Both the position numbers and the translations under genes were made by a program. The notes under the pieces were generated by a model. It was not told the DNA's origin, made no database searches, and saw nothing but the letters and a program-made list of their open reading frames with translations. A stretch of 64,000 bases of DNA from an uncultured Flavobacterium sp. (GTDB lineage: Bacteria; Bacteroidota; Bacteroidia; Flavobacteriales; Flavobacteriaceae), in NCBI GenBank assembly GCA_937773775.1, contig CALJVL010000012.1, positions 1-64,000 on the forward strand, in the 5' to 3' direction. Within the stretch, counting starts at the first letter, position 1; the number at the start of each line of letters is the position of its first letter. This document shows, piece by piece, positions 1 through 8,623 of this stretch.

Positions 1-18
1 TGCTTCCTTTCGGGTCAG

Positions 19-49
19 CAAAGATAATTACTTCTTTTATTTCTCACAA
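19..49 (-). promoter_or_regulatory. Promoter P2 reading leftwards off the window edge
   Basis: On the minus strand a -33 TTG (47-49) is followed after 20 bases by a -7 box TATCTTTG (19-26). This fits the Bacteroidetes sigma-ABfr consensus TTTG-N17-20-TAnnTTTG. The transcript would start near position 13 and leave the window. It lies about 110 bp downstream of a second promoter of the same class. Tandem promoters are typical of stable-RNA operons, so an rRNA operon to the left is possible, but this is inference. Confidence 0.55.
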
Positions 50-128
50 CACTTTTTTAATTAAATTACTCTAATTTTTAAGTTTTGTTTTACACTAATA
101 AGTAAGAACGCCTGCGTTGTTGCGGGTG

Positions 129-158
129 CAAAAGTACCACCTTTATTCACTAATTCAA
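129..158 (-). promoter_or_regulatory. Promoter P1 reading leftwards, tandem with P2
   Basis: The minus strand shows TTG (156-158), 19 bases of spacer and TACTTTTG (129-136), a full match to the Bacteroidetes -33/-7 consensus. It fires in the same direction as the promoter at 19-49. The predicted leader starts in the GC-rich stretch near 110-126. Confidence 0.55.
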
Positions 159-330
159 GCTTTCTTCGTGCCTTTTTTTGGCCTTTTCTTAACTTTAATT
201 TTAAGTTGCTGAAATTAGGGCTTTTAAAAGTTAATGTTTTCGTCTTTATTCCCCCCTACATAGCCACAAGAGCGACTACCCGAAATAAACTAAGCAGTTT
301 TTTTAAAGTTTGCGAGCTCTTTATACCAAA

Positions 331-371
331 CAAGAAAGTTTCGGGCCTTTCAAAGGCCCGAAACTTTCTTG
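331..371. terminator. 41-bp perfect palindrome, probable bidirectional terminator
   Basis: Two 20-base arms (331-350 and 352-371) are perfectly complementary around one central C. The stem has a GC-rich core (CGGGCC/GGCCCG) and A/T-rich outer ends. No long U-tract follows on either strand, so a terminator role is inferred from stem stability alone. It sits between the leftward promoters and the structured-RNA candidate. Confidence 0.4.
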
Positions 372-449
372 TTGTTGAAATGATTTTAATCTTAGTCCTA
401 TATAATAAAGAGAGCGTTAGCGACATTTTGAAAATAGTTTTTTGAAAAA

Positions 450-546
450 CCACTCCCTAGCCCTGATAACAGTGAAAATCCTTAAATGCCGGGGTTAGGC
501 ACATAAGATTGTAGCGCATAGCAGGTAAGAGCTATAAAAAAAGCTC
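450..546 (+). ncRNA. Candidate structured RNA or conserved flavobacterial intergenic element
   Basis: The sequence folds into a two-tier hairpin. An inner stem pairs 477-490 with 498-510 (about 11 pairs around a GGGGTTA loop). An outer CCTG (462-465) pairs with CAGG (522-525), leaving a purine-rich internal loop with ATA on both sides. A small GAGCT/AGCTC hairpin closes the 3' end (about 529-545). From memory, the CCCTAGCCCTGATA...AGCGNATAGCAGG pattern recurs in Flavobacterium intergenic regions and may match an Rfam family such as Flavo-1. Strand and identity are uncertain. Confidence 0.4.
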
Positions 547-589
547 CATACCATATATCAAAGCTAGAGTACTTATATAGTATGAAGCA

Positions 590-1267
590 TTATAGTTTCT
601 CGTTCTGTGCTTTTGATTCCCAAAAACTGTTGAGACCATCAATATCAACCGGCTTTGCAGGCATTTGGTTTTGCAATCTTCCAGACTGAAAGGCTCTGGA
701 CAATATGGTCTCGATTAAAAAGTCTTCATTTACTTCATAAGGAGCATATTCTGTCTTTAAATTAATATCAAACATGCTTGCTGCAGTATTAGACCAAAAG
801 GCTTTCCAACCGCTTTTTAATGTTCTTACCAATTCATAAGTCGTAGTACCTGTTTGTCGATAAATCAATTTTACCAAAATTCTTCCCTGACTACGAGACA
901 ATTTCTTGAGTTTAGCCTCGAATTCATTATTAAGGTAATCCTCGACGATCTTAAAATATTTTTTCTTTTCCTTATTTGTTGAGAGCCGTTCCATTCCTTT
1001 ATTGAGAAGCGTTAGCCTTTCTGAAGCCAGTTTTGCGTAAGGATAAGTTCTATAAACCCTACTTTGAAGAATCATAAATTGTTTCCTAGCTTCGGGATCT
1101 AACTTTTCTTTAGAAACAATAATTTCTTCCAGCGCTATAGTGTCGTTTATAACATCATCGCTATTCGTAAGCTCATAGCCCATTTTTGTCCGTTCTGGGG
1201 TTACAACCTGTGCATGTACCGCAGTTGCTAAAAAAACAAACAGAACCAAAAATCTAATAATCTGCAT
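590..1267 (-). CDS. DUF4294 domain protein, exported
   Basis: A 225-residue protein with a cleavable signal peptide (residues 1-19, ending VHA-Q), so it is probably periplasmic. The remainder matches my recollection of DUF4294, a Bacteroidetes family of unknown function. Recognisable features are the segment LEEIIVSKEK (about 46-55), a basic helical region rich in R, K and E, and an aromatic C-terminal half with KSGWKAFWSNTAA. In flavobacteria this gene is often near an M42 aminopeptidase. Here one lies at 6220, separated by the SusCD pair, which suggests that pair was inserted. No catalytic motif is evident. The start is the only ATG directly ahead of the signal peptide. Confidence 0.75.
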   Translation of the reverse strand: MQIIRFLVLFVFLATAVHAQVVTPERTKMGYELTNSDDVINDTIALEEIIVSKEKLDPEARKQFMILQSRVYRTYPYAKLASERLTLLNKGMERLSTNKEKKKYFKIVEDYLNNEFEAKLKKLSRSQGRILVKLIYRQTGTTTYELVRTLKSGWKAFWSNTAASMFDINLKTEYAPYEVNEDFLIETILSRAFQSGRLQNQMPAKPVDIDGLNSFWESKAQNEKL

Positions 1268-1639
1268 ACAAAGATATTTATTGTAAAATTATACATTAAT
1301 TTCCTATCAACAATGAAATACTTATCATTGGTCTTAGAGTCTATTTCAATATTCACCGTAAGCATAGAAAAAATTATTTTTTTCCTTTCTACAAATAAAC
1401 CTTAAGTCAATTAACTCTTAGTTTAAGTAAAACTTTAAACTACTATTTAAATGTTAAAAAAGCAAGAACGACGTTATGTTGAATATTTGATAACGTATTT
1501 CACTTGGTAGATGAGTATAGAAAAACACTTTAATTAAATAGTACATTTACTTACACAAAAAAACCAGAGCAGTACATTGCTCTGGTTTTTTATAATTAAT
1601 AATCGTCAACTCATTATAAGAAGACTAAATAAAAGAATT
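1268..1639. other. Intergenic region between SusD-like gene and DUF4294 gene
   Basis: AT-rich region with no supported gene. It holds the 3' hairpin at 1557-1592, annotated separately, and otherwise should contain the promoter of the leftward DUF4294 gene. I could not find a convincing TAnnTTTG box. Confidence 0.5.
1557..1592 (-). terminator. Terminator downstream of the SusCD pair
   Basis: Arms CCAGAGCA (1564-1571) and TGCTCTGG (1578-1585) flank a 6-base loop. An A-run lies on the left and a T-run on the right, so the hairpin can terminate in both directions. It sits just past the susD-like stop codon and ends the leftward operon. Confidence 0.8.
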
Positions 1640-2947
1640 CTATTTGTTTTCATTTGCCGGAACAGGAATCGCGTTTGGTACAGCATCTCCCACTCTATCA
1701 TTAGGTAACTCACTAATTCTTTCAAATCTTCTCATATCAATCCATCGATGACCTTCACCAAATAAAGAATATCTTCGTTGAAAAAGAATTTCGCTTTCTA
1801 AAGCTGTAGCTGTTAGCGCTCCAAGATACCCACCTAAACCCGCAGCATTTCTAACTACATCAATAGCAGATTTGGCTTGAAGTGGATTAGATAAAATATT
1901 CGCTTCGGCATATAATAAAATTAACTCTTCATTTCTTATCAATGGTATTTTATCAACCAGTGACTTATAAATCCAAACATCGTAACTTCCAACTAATCCG
2001 CTAGCTCCTCTTGGACTATCTCGTAACACTACTTTATTAACTCTTGAATCACTAGCTACCGCGTCATTGATAAAACTAGAATGCGCCACTCTAACATTTG
2101 CTTCTTGATTTAGGGCAATATAAAGCGGGTTCGACAAATCTGCTCCAGATAAAGAGAAGGTATGATAAACACCCGTATTCATATCTCCAGAAAAATTCAT
2201 AAAAGATCCTCCCAAAAGTGCAAGTACATTTGCGTAGTTCCCTCTATATGCTTCAACTCTGGCATTTAATCCTTTATTAAATTGTAAAAATGTTGAAGGC
2301 TTTCCAAAACCAGTATAACCAGAAGTTAATTTAAATGGAAAACTAGTGCCGCCTAAAGCTAAATCTGCGGCGGCAGAAACCAATAGATCGTTTATAGCTG
2401 TTAATGCCTCATCATAAGTTACAAATGGGCCTAAATTTTCAGGATTTGCAACATCTAATCTAATACCATTGGTATATTGAGCGTTCGCTACAGCTAATAG
2501 TTCGTGAGCCTTAAGTGTATTTAAAACCCCTCTAATTGAAGCAATTTCTTCAGCAGAAAAATCTGCTGTTGTATTTGCAAGACCTTCTAAAGCTAAATTA
2601 ACATCTTTAACAGCACTGTATCTCGAGCTCCATGGGGTTGTTACATAGAATGTATTATTATCTAAATTTCCTGTTACTACGTCACCTTCAAAACGAGGAT
2701 CAGAACTTGTAAAATAATAGTATTCTCGTCCAAAAATACTTTGTACATCAATTTGAGTATTCAAACCTGTTCTCATGTCTGAAAGCACTCCTGACACCGC
2801 TTGTGGCAACTCTCCTCTAGATAAATCATCAGATATTGATGAAGTACTAGCTCCGTTCAAACTTTCACCACCTTCTAGTGTACAAGACGTAAACGATAGA
2901 AAACCTATGGCAAAAATTATAATATATAATTTAATTCTTATTTTCAT
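1640..2947 (-). CDS. RagB/SusD family nutrient-binding outer-membrane lipoprotein
   Basis: A 435-residue surface lipoprotein that captures a nutrient for the SusC-like channel encoded directly upstream. The N-terminus is a lipoprotein signal with lipobox FTSC, so the mature protein starts at the Cys. The C-terminal half shows SusD hallmarks: IPLIRNEELILLYAEA (a TPR-type helix), AKSAIDVVRNAAGL and the terminal FQRRYSLFGEGHRWIDMRR motif. At 435 residues it is slightly shorter than many SusD proteins. It follows the susC-like gene by 20 bp in one operon. No glycoside hydrolase or peptidase is attached, so the substrate cannot be inferred; a peptide or small glycan is possible. Confidence 0.93.
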   Translation of the reverse strand: MKIRIKLYIIIFAIGFLSFTSCTLEGGESLNGASTSSISDDLSRGELPQAVSGVLSDMRTGLNTQIDVQSIFGREYYYFTSSDPRFEGDVVTGNLDNNTFYVTTPWSSRYSAVKDVNLALEGLANTTADFSAEEIASIRGVLNTLKAHELLAVANAQYTNGIRLDVANPENLGPFVTYDEALTAINDLLVSAAADLALGGTSFPFKLTSGYTGFGKPSTFLQFNKGLNARVEAYRGNYANVLALLGGSFMNFSGDMNTGVYHTFSLSGADLSNPLYIALNQEANVRVAHSSFINDAVASDSRVNKVVLRDSPRGASGLVGSYDVWIYKSLVDKIPLIRNEELILLYAEANILSNPLQAKSAIDVVRNAAGLGGYLGALTATALESEILFQRRYSLFGEGHRWIDMRRFERISELPNDRVGDAVPNAIPVPANENK

Positions 2948-2967
2948 ATTTCTTAATTTTTAATTTT

Positions 2968-5943
2968 TTAAAATTGAGCTGATAAATGGAACATAAATCT
3001 TTTAGATGAAGGAAAAGGTGTTACTTCAACTCCTGTTGATAAACCTGTACCACCAAAATTTGATACTTCTGGGTCATAACTATTGTACTTAAAAATATTA
3101 ATTAAATTATTACCAGATACCCCTAATTTTATGTTAGACACATTCCCCTTAAACCATTTTTCTACGTTTACTTGAGGTACTGAATAATACAACCCTATTT
3201 CTCTAAGTCTTAAATATGATGCATCCTCAACAAAAGGTCTTGCATTACCATCAAAAAGTCCATTATCAATTCTATATTTACCATTTTTAATTAGGCCTTC
3301 CGGATCTACATTAAAACCGTCAAAATCAGCACTTGTTCCACCAAAATCAGATAATAATTTTGTTAAATTTATATTGTCTCCACCTTTTTTCCAATGCCAT
3401 AAAAAAGATAAGGTAAAATCCTTGTAAACTAGTTGGTTGTTAAAGTTCATTTGGAAATCTGGTTCCGCATTTCCTAAAACCGATACTGGAGTTCCAGGTC
3501 CTGTTGTTCCAACGATTTGAGTTACACTTTTACCTTCTTCAATTTGAAATTGCCCTAAACTATTACCAAAACCTCCTAAATTGAAAGTAGGAACATTTAG
3601 CTCAGTCATTTCTGATTGATTTTTATACCAGCTAACACCCGAATTCCACTGAAAATCATCAGTTTCAAAAGCTATTACATTAATGCCAATTTCAAGTCCT
3701 CTATTTTCTAATGTTCCAGCATTTGTCCATTTATTAAAAAATCCAGTAGAGGGCTCTATTGCAGCATTTAATAATAAGTTTTCCACTTGTTTTTTATAAT
3801 AAGTAAATTCTAATGACACACGATCTTTAAAAAAACCTGCATCAAAACCAAACTCTAACTCACTTTGTCTTTCAGGGGTAATTTCAGCATTTCCCCTTAT
3901 GCTTGGAACAACAATACCCACATTACCATCGATGCTTGTATTTCCATAAATAGTAAATAATGATCCAAATGCAGCGAAAGTACCAGCTTCACCATACGCT
4001 ACTCTTGGTTTAAATCTATTTACAATCTTATCTTCCCCCCAAAAATCAAAACTATGTAAATTAAGAGCTAAAGACGCTTTTGGATAATAGAAAAATTGAT
4101 TGACATCTCCATTATTAGTTGATTTATCTCCTCTCATTCCTACAGTAGCTATTACTTTATCTTGATAATTAAAAGATTCTTGTACATAAAACCCAAAATC
4201 TTCTTGTTTCAATCTAAACATACTTACTGCTTGGTTAGCTGCTTGATCGACATTTGTCTCAGAAGCAATTAAATCTGATGCAGAAACTCGCACTACTTGT
4301 TGAGAAAACTGTTCATTAGTAATACCAGCTTGAGTTGCAAAGTCAATATTATTATTAGTTTTATATGTATGTACTAAAAAGGCAGAGTAATTAGCATTTG
4401 TATTGGTCGCAGTAGACACCGCCGAAACTCCATTTACACCCCCTTGATCTGGTCGCATAAATTGCAATTCTTTTGGGAAAATTACCGTTGACGATAGTGT
4501 ATAATGATCAGCCCCTGCTTTTGCAACAAATTGCAAATCAGAATTTTCTCCTCTATATAGGTTAATATCTAAAGTTCCTCCTGTGATAAACCTTTTTACT
4601 GTTTCGTTATTAGTCATCAAATCTCGCGTTTGTAAAGGATTTGATGAATTGTTAGGATGGTCAGGATAGTTACCATTAGCATCAGGCATCAAGTTATCCC
4701 AAGGACGTGTAGCCGTTAAGGCAACACCTATAGTAGTTCCTGTATTATCATTGTTAAAAAATCCTCGATCAGCTGATGAATTTATATAGTTACTTACCAA
4801 AGACAATTTTATATCGTCAGAAAACTTATGATCAACATTTAACCTAAAAGAAGTCTTATCGTATCCTGTACGTTTAACAATACCATTTTCTTGGTTTCTC
4901 GATAAACCTGCATAAAATGTAGTTTTATCCGAACCTCCGGATATACTAACATTTGTATTAGATATAAATCCTTTTTCTCCATAGATTTCTTTTTCATAAT
5001 CTCTTAACGTACCTGCTACCTCGGCAGCACGGTATAGTGCTCCTTCACCAAATTCACTTTCTGCTAAGGCTTCAGTCCAATTTCTTTGTCCTTGCAAATT
5101 AATGATTTCATTAAAACCAACTGATTGTGAAAAGTTTACTTTAGTTTTTCCAGATTTACCTTTTTTAGTTGTAATAATTATTACACCCGCAGCACCTCTT
5201 GAACCATATATCGAAGAAGCTGAAGCGCCTTTTAAAATTTCGATGTTTGCAATATCATCCGGGTTAATGTCGGCTATTCTATTTGTTGCATTATCTTGAG
5301 ACGAGGTATTACCTCCTCCTGCTGCTCCTGAAACAGCGTTTAAACCTCCCGAGGCAATACTACTATTATCAATATAAATTCCATCAATAATATACAGTGG
5401 TTGAGAGTTACCATTAATAGAAGTAATACCCCTTAATTTAACCGACATTCCTCCTCCTGGCGCACCAGAATTTGAAGATACTAAGGCTCCGGTAAACTTT
5501 CCAGCCAAAGCACCGTCTAAGGTCTGAGGAGGTGTTACACCAGCTAAATCTTCCGCAGACAGAGATGCTACAGAGTTTGCTGCATTTGTTCTTTTAACGC
5601 TAGATGCAAAACCAGAAACAATAACTTGGTCTAAAGCAGTTGCAGATTCTGACATTTTTACATTTAAAGTAGCTATAGCTCGATCAACTGACATCTCTCG
5701 CGATTCATAGCCTAAGTATGAAAAAATGATTACTGCAGGAAAATTGTTAACGTCGATTGAATAATTTCCTTCAAAATCTGATGTCATCCCAGTGCTAGTA
5801 CCTTTTATCAAGACACTTACGCCAGGGATAGCTGAGTTTGTTGTTTTATCTGTAATTTTTCCACTGATATTTTGTGCAAAAATGACACAAGGAAAAAAGA
5901 GCGCTAAAACTACAAGGTGTTTAAAAATAGTTTTTTTATTCAT
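2968..5943 (-). CDS. SusC/RagA family TonB-linked outer-membrane receptor
   Basis: A TonB-dependent outer-membrane channel that imports the ligand bound by the SusD partner. I place the start at the ATG at 5943 (MNKKTIFKHL), not the upstream Met at 5979, because it directly precedes the signal peptide and has an A-rich leader. After cleavage (FAQ), a carboxypeptidase-regulatory-like domain follows (GKITDKTTNSAIPGVSV, about residues 28-105). Then come the plug with the SusC signature RGITSINGNSQPLYIIDG (about 175-195) and NIEILKGASASSIYGSRGAAGVI, and a beta-barrel ending in FHLSAQF with terminal Phe. The length of 991 residues is normal. It is cotranscribed with the downstream SusD-like gene. 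Confidence 0.95.
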   Translation of the reverse strand: MNKKTIFKHLVVLALFFPCVIFAQNISGKITDKTTNSAIPGVSVLIKGTSTGMTSDFEGNYSIDVNNFPAVIIFSYLGYESREMSVDRAIATLNVKMSESATALDQVIVSGFASSVKRTNAANSVASLSAEDLAGVTPPQTLDGALAGKFTGALVSSNSGAPGGGMSVKLRGITSINGNSQPLYIIDGIYIDNSSIASGGLNAVSGAAGGGNTSSQDNATNRIADINPDDIANIEILKGASASSIYGSRGAAGVIIITTKKGKSGKTKVNFSQSVGFNEIINLQGQRNWTEALAESEFGEGALYRAAEVAGTLRDYEKEIYGEKGFISNTNVSISGGSDKTTFYAGLSRNQENGIVKRTGYDKTSFRLNVDHKFSDDIKLSLVSNYINSSADRGFFNNDNTGTTIGVALTATRPWDNLMPDANGNYPDHPNNSSNPLQTRDLMTNNETVKRFITGGTLDINLYRGENSDLQFVAKAGADHYTLSSTVIFPKELQFMRPDQGGVNGVSAVSTATNTNANYSAFLVHTYKTNNNIDFATQAGITNEQFSQQVVRVSASDLIASETNVDQAANQAVSMFRLKQEDFGFYVQESFNYQDKVIATVGMRGDKSTNNGDVNQFFYYPKASLALNLHSFDFWGEDKIVNRFKPRVAYGEAGTFAAFGSLFTIYGNTSIDGNVGIVVPSIRGNAEITPERQSELEFGFDAGFFKDRVSLEFTYYKKQVENLLLNAAIEPSTGFFNKWTNAGTLENRGLEIGINVIAFETDDFQWNSGVSWYKNQSEMTELNVPTFNLGGFGNSLGQFQIEEGKSVTQIVGTTGPGTPVSVLGNAEPDFQMNFNNQLVYKDFTLSFLWHWKKGGDNINLTKLLSDFGGTSADFDGFNVDPEGLIKNGKYRIDNGLFDGNARPFVEDASYLRLREIGLYYSVPQVNVEKWFKGNVSNIKLGVSGNNLINIFKYNSYDPEVSNFGGTGLSTGVEVTPFPSSKRFMFHLSAQF

Positions 5944-6219
5944 AATTTGGTTTTTAGTTAATGATCGCAATTTAACCAAAAAAAATGTTAATTTTCTTGC
6001 TGTTAATAATTATTTATCAAAAAAAAATATTTAAAACCTGTTTTTACAGTAATAAAAAATTAAACTATGTAATCAATTTAACAGACAGATGACGTAAGAA
6101 TTTATGAAATCCTAAATAGACATCCTAGAATTTATTATCATACTTAATTAAGACAAATGTCAAGACGAAAGAAATACAACTGTAGCAGCAATGTCGTAAA
6201 TTAGCAAAAAAAATATTTT

Positions 6220-7308
6220 ATGAGCACAAAATCGATATTAAAAAAATCCTCTATCGCCTTTTTAGAGCAATATTTAAACAACGCATCGCCAACCGGTTTT
6301 GAAGCTGAAGGCCAAAAATTATGGATGGAGTATTTAAAACCCTATGTAGACACATTCATAACCGACACCTACGGAACAGCAGTGGGGATTATCAATCCAG
6401 ACGCCCCATATAAGGTAGTGATCGAAGGTCACGCGGATGAAATTTCTTGGTACGTTAATTACATCACTGATGATGGGTTAATTTACGTAATAAGAAACGG
6501 TGGTTCAGACCATCAGATTGCCCCTTCAAAACGCGTTAATATTCATACTAAGAAAGGAGTTGTAAAAGGAGTATTTGGTTGGCCGGCCATACATACCCGA
6601 AAAGGAGAAAAAGAAGAAACACCTAAAATCAGCAATATATTTATTGACCTTGGTTGCGAGACTAAAGAACAGGTAGATAAAATGGGAGTTCATGTGGGTT
6701 GTGTTGTTACCTACCCTGATGAATTCATGATTCTAAATGAAAACAAATTTGTTTGTCGTGCTATCGATAACCGTATGGGTGGTTTTATGATTGCCGAAGT
6801 CGCTCGTTTACTGCATGAGAACAAAGTGAAACTTCCATTCGGACTGTACATCACTAATTCGGTTCAGGAAGAAGTGGGATTGCGTGGCGCCGAAATGATC
6901 ACGAAAACCATCAAGCCGAACGTGGCGATTGTGACGGACGTATGTCATGACTCCACTACTCCAATGATCGATAAGAAAATTGAAGGGGAGACAAAAATTG
7001 GGAAAGGGCCTGTTGTTACTTATGCTCCTGCCGTTCAAAATAATCTTAGAGAATTAATTCTGGATACGGCCGAGGAAAAGAAAATTCCTTTCCAACGTCT
7101 CGCTTCTTCACGTGTTACTGGAACTGACACCGATGCTTTTGCTTACAGTAATGGCGGCGTGGCCTCGGCCTTGATTTCGCTTCCGTTGCGTTACATGCAT
7201 ACCACTGTTGAAATGGTGCATCGTGATGATGTCGAAAATGTTATTAAACTAATATATGAGACTTTATTGAAGTTAGAGAACAATGAAACCTATTCTTATT
7301 TCAAATAA
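6220..7308 (+). CDS. M42 family metallo-aminopeptidase
   Basis: A cytosolic, cobalt- or zinc-dependent aminopeptidase of the glutamyl-aminopeptidase/TET type, 362 residues. The di-metal site can be read directly: His71 in GHADEI, the bridging Asp183 in AIDNRMGG, catalytic Glu217 and ligand Glu218 in VQEEVG, Asp240 in VTDVCHD and His327 in RYMHTTVE. The family forms large self-compartmentalised oligomers that finish peptide breakdown. It is transcribed divergently from the SusC-like gene, and its own terminator follows at 7341. There is no signal peptide. All key residues are present. Confidence 0.93.
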   Translation: MSTKSILKKSSIAFLEQYLNNASPTGFEAEGQKLWMEYLKPYVDTFITDTYGTAVGIINPDAPYKVVIEGHADEISWYVNYITDDGLIYVIRNGGSDHQIAPSKRVNIHTKKGVVKGVFGWPAIHTRKGEKEETPKISNIFIDLGCETKEQVDKMGVHVGCVVTYPDEFMILNENKFVCRAIDNRMGGFMIAEVARLLHENKVKLPFGLYITNSVQEEVGLRGAEMITKTIKPNVAIVTDVCHDSTTPMIDKKIEGETKIGKGPVVTYAPAVQNNLRELILDTAEEKKIPFQRLASSRVTGTDTDAFAYSNGGVASALISLPLRYMHTTVEMVHRDDVENVIKLIYETLLKLENNETYSYFK

Positions 7309-7340
7309 GATTAGAAGTTAATTCAGCTACTATCTGGTCT

Positions 7341-7378
7341 AACAAACCGCAATTCATGTTTTGGATTGCGGTTTGTTC
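7341..7378 (+). terminator. Terminator after the M42 peptidase
   Basis: A 13-bp perfect stem, AACAAACCGCAAT (7341-7353) with ATTGCGGTTTGTT (7365-7377), encloses an 11-base loop. The 3' arm is T-rich. Confidence 0.8.
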
Positions 7379-7407
7379 TATTAGATTTATGATATAAATA
7401 ACCGGCA

Positions 7408-7512
7408 ATGCAATTAAAAGCACAAACGACAGAGGACTACACACAGAAATTTTCTGATAAGTACAAGATGACTAACAAGTGGGTATACCTAAAGTTGATT
7501 TTGGAAAAATAG
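7408..7512 (+). CDS. Possible 34-residue small ORF
   Basis: An ATG-started frame encodes a hydrophilic peptide beginning MQLKAQTTEDYTQKFSDKY and ending LKLILEK. It lies between the terminators of the M42 gene and purC. The composition looks coding-like (charged residues, aromatic YT/KW/YL pairs), and it could be a real microprotein or a remnant of a longer gene. I recognise no family. There is no SD site and no clear promoter. Confidence 0.25.
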   Translation: MQLKAQTTEDYTQKFSDKYKMTNKWVYLKLILEK

Positions 7513-7533
7513 TTTTCCGCACTTTGATAAATG

Positions 7534-7569
7534 AAAAAACCGCAATTCTATTCAGAATCGCGGTTTTGT
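7534..7569 (-). terminator. Terminator of purC
   Basis: AAAACCGCAATTCT (7536-7549) pairs with AGAATCGCGGTTTT (7554-7567) with one mismatch. Read leftwards, the stem is followed by a T-run, giving an intrinsic terminator just past the purC stop. Confidence 0.8.
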
Positions 7570-7591
7570 CTTGTAAGTATGTCTCTTCTTA

Positions 7592-8545
7592 TTATCTACT
7601 TCCTAAATATGCCAAAACATTTTTCTCAATACGTTCATTGATATTTGAGATATCCGCTTTTATGAATTTTTCACCGAGAATTTTTTCATACAACTCGATA
7701 TATCTCTCCGAAACTGTTTCAATATATTCATCACTCATATCGGGTATTTGTTGCCCTTCCAGACCTTGAAAGCCATTTTGAATTAACCAACGACGTACAA
7801 ATTCCTTTGATAATTGTTTTTGTTCTTCTCCTTTGTCCTGACGCTCTTGGTATCTTTCTGAGTAAAAATAGCGAGAAGAGTCGGGAGTGTGAATTTCATC
7901 AATTAGAACAATCACTCCGTCTTTAGTTTTCCCAAATTCATATTTAGTATCAACGAGAATCAAACCACGATTTGCCGCGATTTCAGTCCCTCTTTGGAAC
8001 AAAGCACGCGTGTATTTTTCTAAAATCACATAATCTTCTTCAGACACTATTCCTTTTAAAAGAATGTCTTCTCTTGATATATCAGCATCATGTTCCCCGC
8101 TATCTGCTTTTGTAGTAGGAGTTATAATTGGCATTGGGAACTTATCGTTTTCTTTTAATCCTTCTGGCATTGGAACTCCGCAAATGGCTCTTTTCCCCAG
8201 CGCATACTCACGGGCAGCATGTCCTGAAAGATAACCACGTATTACCATTTCAACTTTAAAAGGAGTACATAAATGACCTACCGCAACACTCGGGTCCGGG
8301 GTCGCTATTAACCAGTTTGGAACTATATCTTGTGTCAGCTCCATGAATTTGGTGGCAATTTGATTCAGAATTTGGCCTTTGTAAGGGATTCCTTTTGGTA
8401 AAACCACATCAAAAGCGGAAAGTCTATCCGTGGCAACCATAACCAAAAGTTCATCGTTAATACTGTATACTTCTCTTACTTTACCTCGGTAAACCGATTT
8501 TTGATTCGGAAAATTAAAGTCAGTTGTTATAATTGTATTGCTCAT
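7592..8545 (-). CDS. purC: Phosphoribosylaminoimidazole-succinocarboxamide synthase (SAICAR synthetase)
   Basis: Joins CAIR and aspartate using ATP to make SAICAR in de novo purine synthesis, in the cytosol. The 317-residue protein shows the family signatures [14 protein letters not shown] (nucleotide-binding loop near 14-28), [13 protein letters not shown] (about 38-50) and the [12 protein letters not shown] motif that forms the active site. It is of the long form common in Bacteroidetes. It is a single gene with a promoter at 8580-8612 and a terminator at 7534-7569. No other pur genes are nearby. Confidence 0.97.
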   Translation of the reverse strand: MSNTIITTDFNFPNQKSVYRGKVREVYSINDELLVMVATDRLSAFDVVLPKGIPYKGQILNQIATKFMELTQDIVPNWLIATPDPSVAVGHLCTPFKVEMVIRGYLSGHAAREYALGKRAICGVPMPEGLKENDKFPMPIITPTTKADSGEHDADISREDILLKGIVSEEDYVILEKYTRALFQRGTEIAANRGLILVDTKYEFGKTKDGVIVLIDEIHTPDSSRYFYSERYQERQDKGEEQKQLSKEFVRRWLIQNGFQGLEGQQIPDMSDEYIETVSERYIELYEKILGEKFIKADISNINERIEKNVLAYLGSR

Positions 8546-8579
8546 TATAGTTATTATGTTGTGTTGTTTTTAATAAATG

Positions 8580-8612
8580 CAAATTTAAAATTATTTCATA
8601 CAGATTTACAAA
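8580..8612 (-). promoter_or_regulatory. purC promoter
   Basis: On the minus strand TTTG (ending near 8609-8612) is followed after 21 bases by TAAATTTG (8580-8587), the Bacteroidetes -33/-7 pair. The start codon is about 34 bp downstream. Confidence 0.55.
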
Positions 8613-8623
8613 AAAAATAGTTT

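Noticed and set aside
5792..6034. Frames on the opposite strand of the SusC gene and similar shadows elsewhere
   Set aside because: They overlap well-supported genes on the other strand and have unnatural composition.
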